Source: Mycobacterium sp. 155 (GTDB lineage: Bacteria > Actinomycetota > Actinomycetes > Mycobacteriales > Mycobacteriaceae). Taken from it: a stretch of DNA of 64,000 nt. Where the stretch lies: positions 2,623,020-2,687,019 of the forward strand of contig NZ_KB892705.1 of the NCBI RefSeq assembly GCF_000373905.1, given 5' to 3'. The position numbers and the translations under genes are program-made. Positions 36,072-46,325 of the stretch are shown here, in pieces; within the stretch, counting starts at the first letter, position 1, and every line of letters begins with the position of its first letter. The notes under the pieces were generated by a model. The model saw only the letters and a program-made list of their open reading frames with translations, had not been told where the DNA came from and did not search any database.

Positions 36072-37436
36072 TCAGCGCTGCCGCAGCTCCAGCCGGAAGT
36101 CACGCGGCATTATCGTGAGCCGTTCCTGGATCTGCAGCCGATAGTCCGGGTCAGCGATCAGATCGTAGCGCCGCAGCAGCACGCCGAGCATTAGCACCGC
36201 CTCGTGCAATGCGAACTGCCTTCCGATGCACGATCTTTCACCGGTGCCGAACGGCTTGTACAGGCCTGCAGGCCGCGTGCGGACCCGCTCCGGAAGGAAC
36301 CGGTCTGGATCGAACCGGTCCGGATCTGGCCCCCACCGAGGATCGCGGTGCAGGGTCATCGTCAGCGCAAGCGCCCAGTCGCCCTTACGCATCGGGTGGA
36401 TGCCGGCCAGCACAGTGTCCACCCGGGCGGCCCGGTAGTAGCCCGGAACAGTAGGCTGCAGCCGCAGCGACTCGTCGAGAACGCGTCGCACATACCGTAG
36501 TTTCGCGACCTTCTCGAACTCGGGCCGCGGCTCGTCGCCCCACACCTGGTCGACCTCGGCGCGGGCCCGAGCGCATTCCTCGGGATGTTGCGACAGGAAG
36601 TACAGTGCGAACGACAGTGCACCCGAAGTGGTTTCGTGCCCGGCCACGAGGAAGTTGATCAACTGGTAGCGGATATTGGCGGCATCGAGATCCGACTCCA
36701 GCATGATCGCCAGCAGGTCGTCGTGACCCGATGAGGCGCTGGCGCGGCGCTTGGCGACGATGTCGTCGGCCAGGGCGTGCAAGTACGCCGCGTCGCGCCA
36801 GACCCGGCGCTCGTAACGCCTGGCGACGAACCCGGGAAGGAATGTCTTCCGCAACACCCCGAGCCGGTCGGAACCCCGCAGCGCGGACACCATGTGCTCG
36901 ACGAACGGGTGGGTCTGTTCTGAGTCGAAACAGCCAAATGAGTAGCCGGCCGCGCACCGGCCGATGGTCTCCAAGGTCACCCGGGTGGTGTCGGCCGAGA
37001 CGTCCAGCGGATCCCGGCTGTCCCAGCGATCGGTGAGTTCACCTGCGACGTCGAGCATGACCCCGTGGTAGCGGCGCATGGCGGCCTGACTGAACGCCGG
37101 CATCAGAAGTTGATGCGCCTTGAGCCAGTTCGGTTCGTCGTTGTACGCGGTGAACAGACCGTCACCGGCGATGATGCGCAGCGCCTCGATATCGGGGCCG
37201 ACGTGCTTGGCGAACCGGGTCTCGTCATTGAGGTCCATGACGGCGCCGGCCCCTGCTGCGATGATGTATTGCGCACCGAGGAAACGGAATTCGAGAACCG
37301 GCCCGAGTTTGGCCAGCTCCGCCGCGGACTGCGACGGTGCATCGGCATCCAGACCGCGCACGTCACCGAGGATCGGGACGCGCCGCGGCGGGTGGGGCAG
37401 TTTCGGGTACGCACGCCGGTGGTCCAAGGCGGTCAT
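36072..37436 (-). CDS. Cytochrome P450, CYP102-like heme domain without reductase
   Basis: A 454-residue P450. I-helix AGHETTSGAL, ExxR in ESLRLQP, heme loop FGTGERSCIGRQ with ligand C403. The N-terminal region (GDGLFTAYNDEPNWLKAHQLLMPAFSQAAMRRYHG) strongly resembles the heme domain of P450 BM3 (CYP102), a fatty-acid hydroxylase, but the flavodoxin-reductase half is absent and no reductase is adjacent. ATG 37436 is chosen by that alignment; the frame is open to 37697. A TetR gene is divergent, 83 bp away, as BM3R1 is at CYP102A1. Confidence 0.93.
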   Translation of the reverse strand: MTALDHRRAYPKLPHPPRRVPILGDVRGLDADAPSQSAAELAKLGPVLEFRFLGAQYIIAAGAGAVMDLNDETRFAKHVGPDIEALRIIAGDGLFTAYNDEPNWLKAHQLLMPAFSQAAMRRYHGVMLDVAGELTDRWDSRDPLDVSADTTRVTLETIGRCAAGYSFGCFDSEQTHPFVEHMVSALRGSDRLGVLRKTFLPGFVARRYERRVWRDAAYLHALADDIVAKRRASASSGHDDLLAIMLESDLDAANIRYQLINFLVAGHETTSGALSFALYFLSQHPEECARARAEVDQVWGDEPRPEFEKVAKLRYVRRVLDESLRLQPTVPGYYRAARVDTVLAGIHPMRKGDWALALTMTLHRDPRWGPDPDRFDPDRFLPERVRTRPAGLYKPFGTGERSCIGRQFALHEAVLMLGVLLRRYDLIADPDYRLQIQERLTIMPRDFRLELRQR

Positions 37437-37519
37437 GCGTCCAGCCTCCGCCACTGTTATACATGCGTCAAGTAGTACGCCTGGAGCTTCTGACCGGTCG
37501 CCGAAGTTAAGCTGACCGG

Positions 37520-38173
37520 GTGGGTGCCGAGACGAGACGACGGCTCTCCCCCGCCGACCGCCGTAGTGAGCTGTTGGCGTTGGGAGCCGAGGTGTTCGGT
37601 CAGCTGCCCTACGACGAGGTCCGCATCGACGAGATCGCTGAGCGTGCCGGGGTGTCCCGCGCTTTGATGTACCACTACTTCCCGGACAAACGGGCATTCT
37701 TCGCCGCCGTGGTGCGGGCCGAGGGCGAGCGCCTGTTCGCCGCCACCAACACCCCGCCCGAACCCGGTCAGAGCCTGTTCGGCCAACTGCGTGCCGGCGT
37801 CATGGCGTACCTGCAGTACGACGAGGAGCATCCGCACGGTGCCTGGGCGGCCTACCTGGGCATGGGACGCGCCGACCCGGTGCTACGCGGTATCGACGAC
37901 GTCGACAACGACCGGCAGGCTGACCGGATCATGAGTCGTATCGGCGAGGCGGCGGCCCAACCGTTGGACGTCAAACTGGAGCGGGATGTGCGGGCCATCA
38001 TCTACGGCTGGCTGGCGTTCACGCTCGAGATGTGCCGTCAGCGCCTCGCCGACCCGTCGATCGACGCCGGACTCGTCGCCGATACCTGTGCCCATGCCCT
38101 GCTCGACGCGGTGGAACGGGTACCCGGCCTGCCCGCCGAGTTGGCGTCCGCAGCCTCTTCCGAATACCGCTGA
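37520..38173 (+). CDS. TetR-family regulator
   Basis: A 217-residue TetR regulator with an N-terminal HTH (RRSELLALGAEVFGQLPYDEVRIDEIAERAGVSRALMYHYFPDKRAFFAAVV) and a helical ligand domain. GTG start. Position equals Rv3295, just before lhr, but here it is also divergent from the P450 gene, which it probably represses. The 83-bp gap contains an 8-bp palindrome GACCGGTC near 37490. Confidence 0.92.
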   Translation: MGAETRRRLSPADRRSELLALGAEVFGQLPYDEVRIDEIAERAGVSRALMYHYFPDKRAFFAAVVRAEGERLFAATNTPPEPGQSLFGQLRAGVMAYLQYDEEHPHGAWAAYLGMGRADPVLRGIDDVDNDRQADRIMSRIGEAAAQPLDVKLERDVRAIIYGWLAFTLEMCRQRLADPSIDAGLVADTCAHALLDAVERVPGLPAELASAASSEYR

Positions 38174-38209
38174 CGGCTATTTGTCGGTGCCGCGCGGCAG
38201 GATGAGTGA

Positions 38210-41200
38210 ATGGCCCCACCCGACCCGCTGACCCGGTTCAGCCCCCTGACCCGGGAGTGGTTTGCGACGGCGTTCCCGGCGCCGACGGCCGCGCAGGCGC
38301 AGGCCTGGCTTGCCATCGCCGAGGGCAACAACACCCTGGTCATCGCACCGACGGGATCGGGCAAGACGCTGGCGGCCTTTTTGTGGGCGATCGACCGGCT
38401 GGCCTTCGAGCAACAGGCCGGCACCACGGGCACCGGTACTCGGGTGCTCTACGTGTCCCCGCTCAAGGCGTTGGCCGTCGACGTCGAGCGCAACCTGCGC
38501 ACGCCGCTGACCGGGATCACCCGCGTCGCCGAACGCCAGGGCCTGCCCGCGCCGTCGATCAGCGTCGGCCTGCGTTCCGGGGACACCCCGCCCAACCAGC
38601 GCCGCGCCCTGATCGCCAAACCGCCCGACATCCTGATCACCACCCCCGAATCGCTGTTTCTGATGCTCACCTCGGCGGCCCGGGAGACGCTGGCCACCGT
38701 GCAGACCGTCATCGTCGATGAGGTGCATGCCGTGGCCGCCACCAAACGCGGTGCGCACCTGGCACTTTCACTGGAACGGCTGGACCAGTTGTTGGACAAG
38801 CCCGCCCAGCGGATCGGGCTCTCGGCGACCGTGCGGCCACCGGAAGAAGTGGCGCGATTCCTGTCCGGTGCGGCCCCGATCACTATCGTCGCTCCCCCGG
38901 CCAGCAAGACCTTCGACCTGACGGTGCAGGTCCCGGTGCCGGATATGGCCCATCTGGACAACAACAGCATCTGGCCCGATGTCGAGGAGCGCATCGTCGA
39001 CCTCATCGAGGCGCACCGCTCCTCGATCGTGTTCGCCAACTCCCGGCGCCTGGCCGAACGGCTCACCTCCAGGCTCAACGAGATCCACGCCGAACGCGCT
39101 GGCATCGAACTGACACTCGACCGCAACCCGCAGGTCGGTGGCGGTGCTCCGGCGCAACTGATGGCCAGCGGTCAGGCCAATGGCGCACCTGCACTGCTGG
39201 CCCGGGCCCACCACGGATCGGTGAGCAAGGAGCAGCGCGCTCAGGTCGAAGACGACCTCAAGAGCGGGCGGCTGCACGCCGTGGTCGCGACCTCCAGCCT
39301 GGAGCTCGGTATCGACATGGGCGCGGTGGATCTGGTGATCCAGGTGGAGGCGCCGCCGTCGGTGGCCAGCGGCCTGCAGCGCATCGGCCGCGCCGGCCAC
39401 CAGGTCGGCGAGATCTCCCAAGGAGTGCTGTTCCCGAAACACCGCACCGACCTGATCGGCTGTGCGGTGACGGTCCAGCGGATGCTGGCCGGTGAGATCG
39501 AAACCATGCGCGTCCCGGCCAACCCGCTCGATGTGCTGGCCCAGCACACCGTCGCAGCAGCCGCGCTCGAACCGCTCGACGCCGAGGGCTGGTTCGACGC
39601 GGTACGGCGCAGCGCGCCGTTCGCCACGCTGCCGCGCAGCGCGTTCGAAGCGACGCTGGACCTGCTGTCAGGCAAGTATCCGTCCACCGAGTTCGCCGAG
39701 CTACGGCCCCGGCTGATCTACGACCGCGACACCGGCACACTGACGGCACGTCCCGGCGCCCAGCGGTTGGCGGTGACCAGCGGCGGGGCCATCCCGGATC
39801 GCGGACTGTTCACCGTATACCTGGCCACCGATTCCGAAAAGCCGTCCCGGGTAGGCGAACTCGATGAAACGATGGTCTATGAATCGCGTCCCGGCGACGT
39901 CATCTCGCTCGGCGCCACCAGTTGGCGCATCACCGAGATCACCCACGACCGCGTGCTGGTCATCCCGGCGCCGGGCCAGCCCGCTCGGCTGCCCTTCTGG
40001 CAGGGCGACAGCGTGGGCCGCCCGGTAGAACTGGGCGCGGCGGTCGGTGCGTTTACCGGCGAACTCACCGCACTCGATCGAGGATCGTTCGACGAACGTT
40101 GCCAGACAATGGGTTTCGACGGCTATGCAACGGACAATTTGTATCAGCTGCTGCGCGACCAGAGGGAGGCCACCGGTATCGTCCCCAGCGACACCTCGCT
40201 GGTGGTCGAGCGGTTCCGCGACGAGCTGGGCGACTGGCGGGTGATCCTGCACTCGCCGTACGGGTTGCGGGTACACGGTCCGCTGGCGCTGGCGGTCGGT
40301 CGCCGGCTGAGCGACCGATACGGCATCGACGAGAAGCCGACGGCGTCGGACGACGGCATCATCGTGCGGTTACCCGACGGAGGCGAAAACCCGCCCGGTG
40401 CCGATCTTTTCGTCTTCGATGCCGATGAGATCGATTCGATTGTCACCGCCGAGGTGGGCGGGTCAGCACTGTTCGCTTCCCGGTTCCGGGAATGTGCCGC
40501 ACGGGCCCTGCTGCTGCCGAGACGCCACCCCGGGAAACGGTCGCCGCTGTGGCATCAGCGCCAGCGCGCCGCCCAACTCCTCGACATCGCGCGCAAGTAC
40601 CCCGATTTCCCGATCGTGCTCGAGGCGGTCCGGGAATGTCTGCAGGACGTCTACGACGTGCCGGCGCTGACCGAGCTCATGCGCAAGGTGGCCCAGCGCC
40701 GGCTTCGGGTAGTCGATGTGGAGACCGCTACGCCGTCGCCGTTCGCCGCTTCTCTGCTGTTCGGCTACGTCGGCGCGTTCATGTACGAAGGTGACAGTCC
40801 GCTGGCCGAACGCCGCGCTGCCGCTTTGGCACTGGACACCGTGCTGCTTTCCGAGCTGCTGGGTCGGGTCGAACTGCGGGAACTGCTCGACCCTGCGGTG
40901 ATCGCCTCGACCGCCGCTCAGCTACAGCATCTGGCCCCGGATCGGGCCGCACGCGATGCCGAGGGGGTCGCCGACCTGCTGCGGCTGCTCGGCCCGCTCA
41001 CCGAGGCCGAGATCGCCCAACGCTGCACCGCCGAGGTCATCGGCGGTTGGCTCGACGGTCTGCATGCCGCCAAACGGGCACTGCCGGTGAGCTTCGCCGG
41101 TCAGGCTTGGTGGGTGGCTGTCGAGGACATCGGTCTGCTTCGCGATGGTGTCGGAGTGCCAGTTCCGATCGGTGTGCCCGCCGCGTTCACCGAATCGGTG

Positions 41201-42733
41201 GCCGATCCGCTCGGTGACCTGCTGGGGCGGTATGCCCGCACCCGCGGCCCGTTCACGACTGCCGACGCCGCCGCCCGGTTTGGCCTCGGCCTGCGGGTCA
41301 CCGCCGACGTACTGGGCCGGATGGCGGTCGACGGCCGCATGGTGCGCGGCGAGTTCGTCGCCGACCTGACCGGTGATCAGTGGTGCGACGCCGAGGTGCT
41401 GAAAATCCTGCGCCGCCGGTCGCTGGCGGCGCTGCGGGCCCAGGTGGAGCCGGTGTCCACCGCGGCCTACGCGCGGTTCCTGCCGGCCTGGCAGCACGTC
41501 GGATCCTCGCACAGCACCGGTGTCGACGGGTTGGCCGCGGTGATCGATCAACTCGCCGGGGTGCCAATACCCGCCTCGGCCGTGGAGTCGCTCGTGTTCG
41601 GCCAACGCGTGCGCGACTACCAGCCCGCCATGCTCGACGAGCTGCTGGCCTCCGGTGAGGTCATATGGTCGGGCGTCGGGCAGATCGGTGGTGGTGACGG
41701 GTGGATCGCGTTCCACCAGGCCGAGACTGTGCCGTTGACGCTGCCCGTGCCCGCCGAGATCGAGTTCACCGATACCCACCGCGCAATCATGGAGACCCTG
41801 GGTGGCGGCGGCGCCTACTTCTTTAGACAGCTGGCCGAAGGAGTGCTCGCAGATGAGCTGAAACCGGCTCTGTGGGAACTTATTTGGGCCGGGTGGGTCA
41901 CCGGCGACACGTTTGCGCCGGTGCGCGCGGTCTTGGCGGGGCTGTCGGGCCCACGACGCGGTGGCACCCCCGCGCACCGGCAGCGGCAACGCCCGCCGCG
42001 GCTGAGCCGCTACAGCGTGGCCCGCCCACAGGCCCGGCCCGCCGATCCGACCGTGTCCGGGCGATGGTCGGCCTTGCCCGGCGCAGAACCCGATTCGACG
42101 GTGCGGGCACATTTCCAGGCCGAACTGCTCCTGAATCGGCATGGCGTGCTCACCAAGGGCGCGGTCAACGCCGAGGGTGTGCCAGGCGGCTTCGCCACCC
42201 TCTACAAGGTGCTGAGCGCTTTCGAGGAAGCCGGGCGGTGCCAGCGCGGATACTTTGTCGAATCGCTGGGTGGTGCGCAGTTCGCCGCGGCCACAACCGT
42301 CGACCGGTTGCGGTCCTACCTGGACAGCGTCGACCCCCAGCGTCCGGAGTACCACGCGGTGGTGCTCGCCGCGACGGACCCGGCGAATCCCTACGGGGCG
42401 GCGCTCGGCTGGCCAGATGACCGCGAATCCGGCCACCGGCCCGGCCGCAAGGCCGGTGCACTGGTGGCATTGGTGGACGGACAGCTCGTGTGGTTCCTGG
42501 AGCGCGGCGGGAAATCACTGCTCAGTTTCGGCGCCGACGCCGACGCGCAGCGGGCCGCCGCAGCGGCACTGGCCGATCTGGTCAGTTCGGGCCGGGTGCC
42601 GTCGTTGCTGGTAGAGCGCATCAACGGCACCGCGGTGCTCGATCCGGACATCGACGAGGAACGCAGCGTGGTGCAGGACGCGCTGACGGGAGCGGGTTTC
42701 GCCAGGACACCGCGCGGCCTGCGGCTGCGCTAG
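38210..42733 (+). CDS. lhr: Lhr-type ATP-dependent DNA helicase
   Basis: A 1507-residue superfamily 2 helicase. Walker A VIAPTGSGKTLAAFLW (about 50), DEVH box (VIVDEVHAVA), motif III LSATVRPPEEVARFL, motif IV region IVFANSRRLAERLTSRL, motif V VATSSLELGIDMG and VI QRIGRAGHQ. The Lhr core (winged helix plus Lhr-specific domain) ends near residue 860 and the long C-terminal domain follows. Mycobacterial Lhr is a 3'-5' translocase induced by DNA damage. Equivalent to Rv3296; followed by nei with 31 bp between, consistent with a repair operon. Confidence 0.97.
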   Translation: MAPPDPLTRFSPLTREWFATAFPAPTAAQAQAWLAIAEGNNTLVIAPTGSGKTLAAFLWAIDRLAFEQQAGTTGTGTRVLYVSPLKALAVDVERNLRTPLTGITRVAERQGLPAPSISVGLRSGDTPPNQRRALIAKPPDILITTPESLFLMLTSAARETLATVQTVIVDEVHAVAATKRGAHLALSLERLDQLLDKPAQRIGLSATVRPPEEVARFLSGAAPITIVAPPASKTFDLTVQVPVPDMAHLDNNSIWPDVEERIVDLIEAHRSSIVFANSRRLAERLTSRLNEIHAERAGIELTLDRNPQVGGGAPAQLMASGQANGAPALLARAHHGSVSKEQRAQVEDDLKSGRLHAVVATSSLELGIDMGAVDLVIQVEAPPSVASGLQRIGRAGHQVGEISQGVLFPKHRTDLIGCAVTVQRMLAGEIETMRVPANPLDVLAQHTVAAAALEPLDAEGWFDAVRRSAPFATLPRSAFEATLDLLSGKYPSTEFAELRPRLIYDRDTGTLTARPGAQRLAVTSGGAIPDRGLFTVYLATDSEKPSRVGELDETMVYESRPGDVISLGATSWRITEITHDRVLVIPAPGQPARLPFWQGDSVGRPVELGAAVGAFTGELTALDRGSFDERCQTMGFDGYATDNLYQLLRDQREATGIVPSDTSLVVERFRDELGDWRVILHSPYGLRVHGPLALAVGRRLSDRYGIDEKPTASDDGIIVRLPDGGENPPGADLFVFDADEIDSIVTAEVGGSALFASRFRECAARALLLPRRHPGKRSPLWHQRQRAAQLLDIARKYPDFPIVLEAVRECLQDVYDVPALTELMRKVAQRRLRVVDVETATPSPFAASLLFGYVGAFMYEGDSPLAERRAAALALDTVLLSELLGRVELRELLDPAVIASTAAQLQHLAPDRAARDAEGVADLLRLLGPLTEAEIAQRCTAEVIGGWLDGLHAAKRALPVSFAGQAWWVAVEDIGLLRDGVGVPVPIGVPAAFTESVADPLGDLLGRYARTRGPFTTADAAARFGLGLRVTADVLGRMAVDGRMVRGEFVADLTGDQWCDAEVLKILRRRSLAALRAQVEPVSTAAYARFLPAWQHVGSSHSTGVDGLAAVIDQLAGVPIPASAVESLVFGQRVRDYQPAMLDELLASGEVIWSGVGQIGGGDGWIAFHQAETVPLTLPVPAEIEFTDTHRAIMETLGGGGAYFFRQLAEGVLADELKPALWELIWAGWVTGDTFAPVRAVLAGLSGPRRGGTPAHRQRQRPPRLSRYSVARPQARPADPTVSGRWSALPGAEPDSTVRAHFQAELLLNRHGVLTKGAVNAEGVPGGFATLYKVLSAFEEAGRCQRGYFVESLGGAQFAAATTVDRLRSYLDSVDPQRPEYHAVVLAATDPANPYGAALGWPDDRESGHRPGRKAGALVALVDGQLVWFLERGGKSLLSFGADADAQRAAAAALADLVSSGRVPSLLVERINGTAVLDPDIDEERSVVQDALTGAGFARTPRGLRLR

Positions 42734-42764
42734 GCAGTTCGATACTCGAGCGGTTCAATAGGGT

Positions 42765-43520
42765 ATGCCCGAAGGTGACACCGTTTTCCACAACGCCGCG
42801 GTACTGCGCAGCGCACTGGACGGAAAGACGTTGACCCGCTGCGATATCCGAGTACCGCGCTATGCCGCGGTGGACCTCACCGGCGACGTCGTCGATGAAG
42901 TGCTCAGCCGTGGCAAGCATCTGTTCATCCGGGTCGGCGCCGCCAGCATCCACTCACATCTGAAGATGGAGGGCAGCTGGAAGATCGGGTGGACCGGCGG
43001 TGGTGCACCGCACCGGATCCGAATCGTCCTGGAAACCAATGACAGCAGAGCCACCGGCATCGATCTCGGCGTGCTGGAAGTACTGGACCGCGACTGCGAC
43101 ATGGACTCCGTCGCACACCTCGGACCCGACCTTTTGGGCTCCGACTGGGAACCCCGCACCGCAGCGGCCAATCTGGCCGCCGCCCCGGACCGGCCGCTGG
43201 CGCAGGCCTTGCTCGATCAACGGGTGATGGCAGGCGTCGGCAACGTCTATTGCAATGAACTGTGTTTCGTTTTCGGACATCGCCCCACCACGCCGGTCGG
43301 CACCCTGAACAATCCGCTGCGGGTCGTACAGCGAGCCCGGGACATGCTGTGGCTCAACCGGTCCCGCTGGAATCGGACCACCACCGGCGATACCAGGAAC
43401 GGACACCAACTGTGGGTGTACGGCCGGGCTGGTGCACCGTGCCGGCGCTGCGGCACCCTCATCGAGACCGACAGCGAGGGCGATCGCGTGACGTATTGGT
43501 GCCCGAACTGTCAGGTGTGA
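42765..43520 (+). CDS. nei: Endonuclease VIII-like DNA glycosylase (Nei)
   Basis: A 251-residue Fpg/Nei glycosylase-lyase for oxidised pyrimidines. After Met removal the catalytic PEGDT start gives Pro1 and Glu2; the beta-sandwich Lys is in SRGKHLFIR; the H2TH region is [17 protein letters not shown]; the zinc finger near the end is CRRCGTLI...YWCPNC. Equivalent to Rv3297 and adjacent to lhr as in M. tuberculosis. Confidence 0.96.
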   Translation: MPEGDTVFHNAAVLRSALDGKTLTRCDIRVPRYAAVDLTGDVVDEVLSRGKHLFIRVGAASIHSHLKMEGSWKIGWTGGGAPHRIRIVLETNDSRATGIDLGVLEVLDRDCDMDSVAHLGPDLLGSDWEPRTAAANLAAAPDRPLAQALLDQRVMAGVGNVYCNELCFVFGHRPTTPVGTLNNPLRVVQRARDMLWLNRSRWNRTTTGDTRNGHQLWVYGRAGAPCRRCGTLIETDSEGDRVTYWCPNCQV

Positions 43521-43641
43521 CAACACGCTGAGTGGTCACTTGACCGCACAGGCCGCCATGGTGCGATACACAGTGGATCTTCAGCTACAGCGAAGCCCAA
43601 ATCCACTCCGAGGTTCGCCACCGGAGGATGAGAATCGGGTC

Positions 43642-45996
43642 ATGGCGATACAGAGCGGCTGGGCCGGGGTGCCCGAGTCGGTCGGCTATGTGTTCAAGCG
43701 ACTGTTCTTGGGCAAGCCACTGGTCAGTGAGCAGCTGAGTTCGGAGAAGTTGTCAAATTCGGTTGCCCTGGGGGTGTTGTCGCCCGACGCCATCTCGTCG
43801 AGCGCCTACGGCACCGAAGAGATCTTGATCGAGCTGATGCCGTTCGCCGGGCTGGCCGCTTTCACACTCTTGTTGCCCATCACCGGGGTGATTCTGGTGA
43901 TCCTGGTTCTGGTGGCGGCCTCGTATCGCCAGGTGGTAATGGCCTACACGCGCGCCGGTGGCTCGTATGTGGTTGCACGCGAGAACTTTGGTCCGCGGAT
44001 CGCGCAGATCGCCGCGGCCGCCCTGTTGATCGACTATGTGGTGACCGTTGCGGTGCAGGCGGCCGCGGGCACGGTCGCGGTGGCGTCGGCGCTGCGCCTG
44101 CTCGGGCCCTACAGCCTCGAGATCACGGTCGGCGTCGTCATCGTCATGTGCTACGCGAACCTGCGCGGGCTGCGCGAAGCCGGCCGACCGTTCGCCATTC
44201 CGACCTACTTCTTCATCACCATGATGACGTTGATGATCGTGGTCGGCGTTGCCCGCGCACTCTTCGGTGATCTGCCGACCTACGATCCGCAGCACATGAC
44301 GGGCCTGGTCGAGATCCATCAAGCCGACGGCCTCGTGATGGGGGCATCGATTCTGGTGCTGCTGCGGGCATTCGCCAACGGTGGATCGTCGCTGACCGGA
44401 GTCGAGGCGATCTCCAACACCGTGGGCTTTTTCCGAAAGCCGCAGGGCGCCAACGCACGCAAGGTGCTCACGGTCATGGCCTGCATACTCGCCTTCCTCG
44501 TCGGCGGAGTGTCTTACCTCGCCTACGCCACGCATTCGGCGCCGTACGCGGCAGGGTATCCGTCGGTGTTGTCCGAGGAGGCGCGCGCCGTTTTCGGTGC
44601 CGGGCCTATCGGTAATACCCTCTATGCTCTGCTCCAGATCGCGACTGCGGCGATCCTGTTCACTGGCGCGAACACTAGCTTCAATGGGTTCCCGGCGCTG
44701 GCCAGCTTCGTTGCCGAGGACCGCTTCCTACCGCGGCAGCTGACCAAGCGGGGACATCGCCTGGTGTTCTCCAACGGGATCATCGTGCTTACCGCGTTGT
44801 CCGTCGTACTGCTCGTTGCCACCGGCGGGTCTGTCAACGCCCTGGTGCCGTTCTACGCGATCGGTGTGTTCACCGGGTTCGCCATGGCCGGTTACGGAAT
44901 GACGAAACACCATCTGACACACCAAGAGCGAGGCTGGCGGCACAAGCTCGCAATCAACCTGTCGGCGGCCGTGGTGTCGACGGTCGTCGTCGGGATCTTC
45001 GCAGTGGCAAAGTTCACCGAGGGAGCTTGGCTCGTCGTAGTGGTCTTCCCGCTTCTCGTGTGGGTGCTGATGCGGCTCAACCGCGAATACCGGGCCGAGG
45101 CCGCGATTCTGGAAAAACTCCACGCCGATCGGTCGGAGGTGACGAAGTACGCCCGACACATCGTGTTGGTGTTGGTCAACGCCGTCGACCTCGCGGTGAT
45201 CGAGGCGTTGCGGTACGGGCGCGGATTGCGTGCCGACCAGTTGACCGCGGTGCACATCATGATCGACGCCGAGCACGCCGAGCAAGTGCGGAAGCGTTGG
45301 GACTACTACGGATTCGACATCCCCTTGCGGGTGGTGGATTGCCCCGACCGTCGCCTGACCCGCACCGCTGTGGAGTTGGTGGCCACCGCCCGGGCCCAGT
45401 ACCACAACGCCAACGTTACCGTCCTGTTGCCTAGGCGAAGCTACGCTCCACTGCTGGGACGCTTGCTGCACGACCGGACCGCCGACAGGATCGCCCGTGC
45501 CATCAGCCACGTCCCCGACGCGGCGGCCACCATCGTGCCCTACGACGTGCAGTCACGTATCCGGCAGGCGTTCCCCGATCTGTTCGAGGAACGCATCACC
45601 CGCGGAATCGAAAGGGTTCAAGCCCGCGTCACCCAGGCTGACCAAAAACGCGCCGACGCCTACGAGCATCCGGAGCCGCCACCGATGGCGGTCGCGGTCG
45701 ACGGCCTGATCCCCGGACATCGCGCGATGGTCGAAGGACGCGTGAACGAGGTCGATGACTTCCAGAAGCAGGGCAAGCGGGTCCGCATCGTCGTCATCGG
45801 CGACGACACCGGCGAACTGCGGATCACCCTCGGGCCCGGTCACAGCGGCGACGACATCGAACCCGGCCAACTGATTCAGGTCACCGGCAAGGCCCGACGA
45901 TCCGGCAACGAGCCGATCTTCATGACAGACCCGTCCTACCGCATCGTGCAGACGACCGACGGTCGCGCACTTCCCGACGGTCATTCGGCCTCGTGA
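43642..45996 (+). CDS. APC-superfamily permease with C-terminal OB-fold
   Basis: A 784-residue membrane protein. About twelve helices occupy residues 25-500 (ALGVLSPDAISSSAYGTEEILI, VILVILVLVAASYRQVVMAYTRAGGSYVVARENFG..., typical of APC permeases of the KUP/amino-acid kind). A cytosolic part follows (ILEKLHADRSEVTKYARHIVLVLVNAVD... LRADQLTAVHIMIDAEHAEQVRKRW), resembling a USP-like domain, and the last 85 residues (HRAMVEGRVNEVDDFQKQGKRVRIVVIGDDTGELRITLGPGH... QVTGKARRSGNEP) look like an OB-fold. Start ATG 43642; the frame is open to 43540. Substrate unknown. Confidence 0.88.
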   Translation: MAIQSGWAGVPESVGYVFKRLFLGKPLVSEQLSSEKLSNSVALGVLSPDAISSSAYGTEEILIELMPFAGLAAFTLLLPITGVILVILVLVAASYRQVVMAYTRAGGSYVVARENFGPRIAQIAAAALLIDYVVTVAVQAAAGTVAVASALRLLGPYSLEITVGVVIVMCYANLRGLREAGRPFAIPTYFFITMMTLMIVVGVARALFGDLPTYDPQHMTGLVEIHQADGLVMGASILVLLRAFANGGSSLTGVEAISNTVGFFRKPQGANARKVLTVMACILAFLVGGVSYLAYATHSAPYAAGYPSVLSEEARAVFGAGPIGNTLYALLQIATAAILFTGANTSFNGFPALASFVAEDRFLPRQLTKRGHRLVFSNGIIVLTALSVVLLVATGGSVNALVPFYAIGVFTGFAMAGYGMTKHHLTHQERGWRHKLAINLSAAVVSTVVVGIFAVAKFTEGAWLVVVVFPLLVWVLMRLNREYRAEAAILEKLHADRSEVTKYARHIVLVLVNAVDLAVIEALRYGRGLRADQLTAVHIMIDAEHAEQVRKRWDYYGFDIPLRVVDCPDRRLTRTAVELVATARAQYHNANVTVLLPRRSYAPLLGRLLHDRTADRIARAISHVPDAAATIVPYDVQSRIRQAFPDLFEERITRGIERVQARVTQADQKRADAYEHPEPPPMAVAVDGLIPGHRAMVEGRVNEVDDFQKQGKRVRIVVIGDDTGELRITLGPGHSGDDIEPGQLIQVTGKARRSGNEPIFMTDPSYRIVQTTDGRALPDGHSAS

Positions 45997-46135
45997 CCGT
46001 CACTCAGCACTGTGGCCAGTGTTGGTGCCGCGGCGATGCTTGACATGCATTGCAGTTGCTCAACGTCAGACGATCCAATCATTGCTTGACACAGGCGCTT
46101 CCGCCGTGAGATCGATCTGAGGAAGGCAGAAATTG

Positions 46136-46240
46136 CTGGCACCCCGAAGACCTCTCCCACCCGCTCGGGGACGACGGCGGGACGACTCAGCCGACGATCC
46201 GTAGATGGATTGTGATGTCATGATCAACGCCGTCACCGCC
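46136..46240 (+). repeat. Left direct repeat: remnant of REP13E12 3' end and GNAT start
   Basis: Bases 46136-46162 are identical (27 bp) to 47713-47739, the 3' end of the DUF222/HNH gene. Bases 46201-46238 match 47827-47864 at nearly every position, including the start of the GNAT gene (ATGATCAACGCC). The spacer is 49 bp shorter in this copy. So the DUF222 gene is flanked by direct repeats made of its own 3' end plus the next gene's start. Confidence 0.8.
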
Positions 46241-46325
46241 GTCGCGCCACTGCTACCGCGTCCACAGTCGACAAAATCGAGCACCAATTGTGTTGCGCGG
46301 CTGCCCCTGTGGATGAACGAGGGGT

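Noticed and set aside
40922..42436. A 504-codon open frame on the minus strand
   Set aside because: It lies entirely antisense to lhr, whose helicase motifs are in the plus frame; long antisense frames are usual in GC-rich genes. Its translation has no recognisable domain.
42758..42763. GGGTAT just before nei that looks like a SigF -10
   Set aside because: It overlaps the bases leading into the nei ATG and there is no GTTT 15-16 bases upstream; nei follows lhr closely and is probably in its operon.
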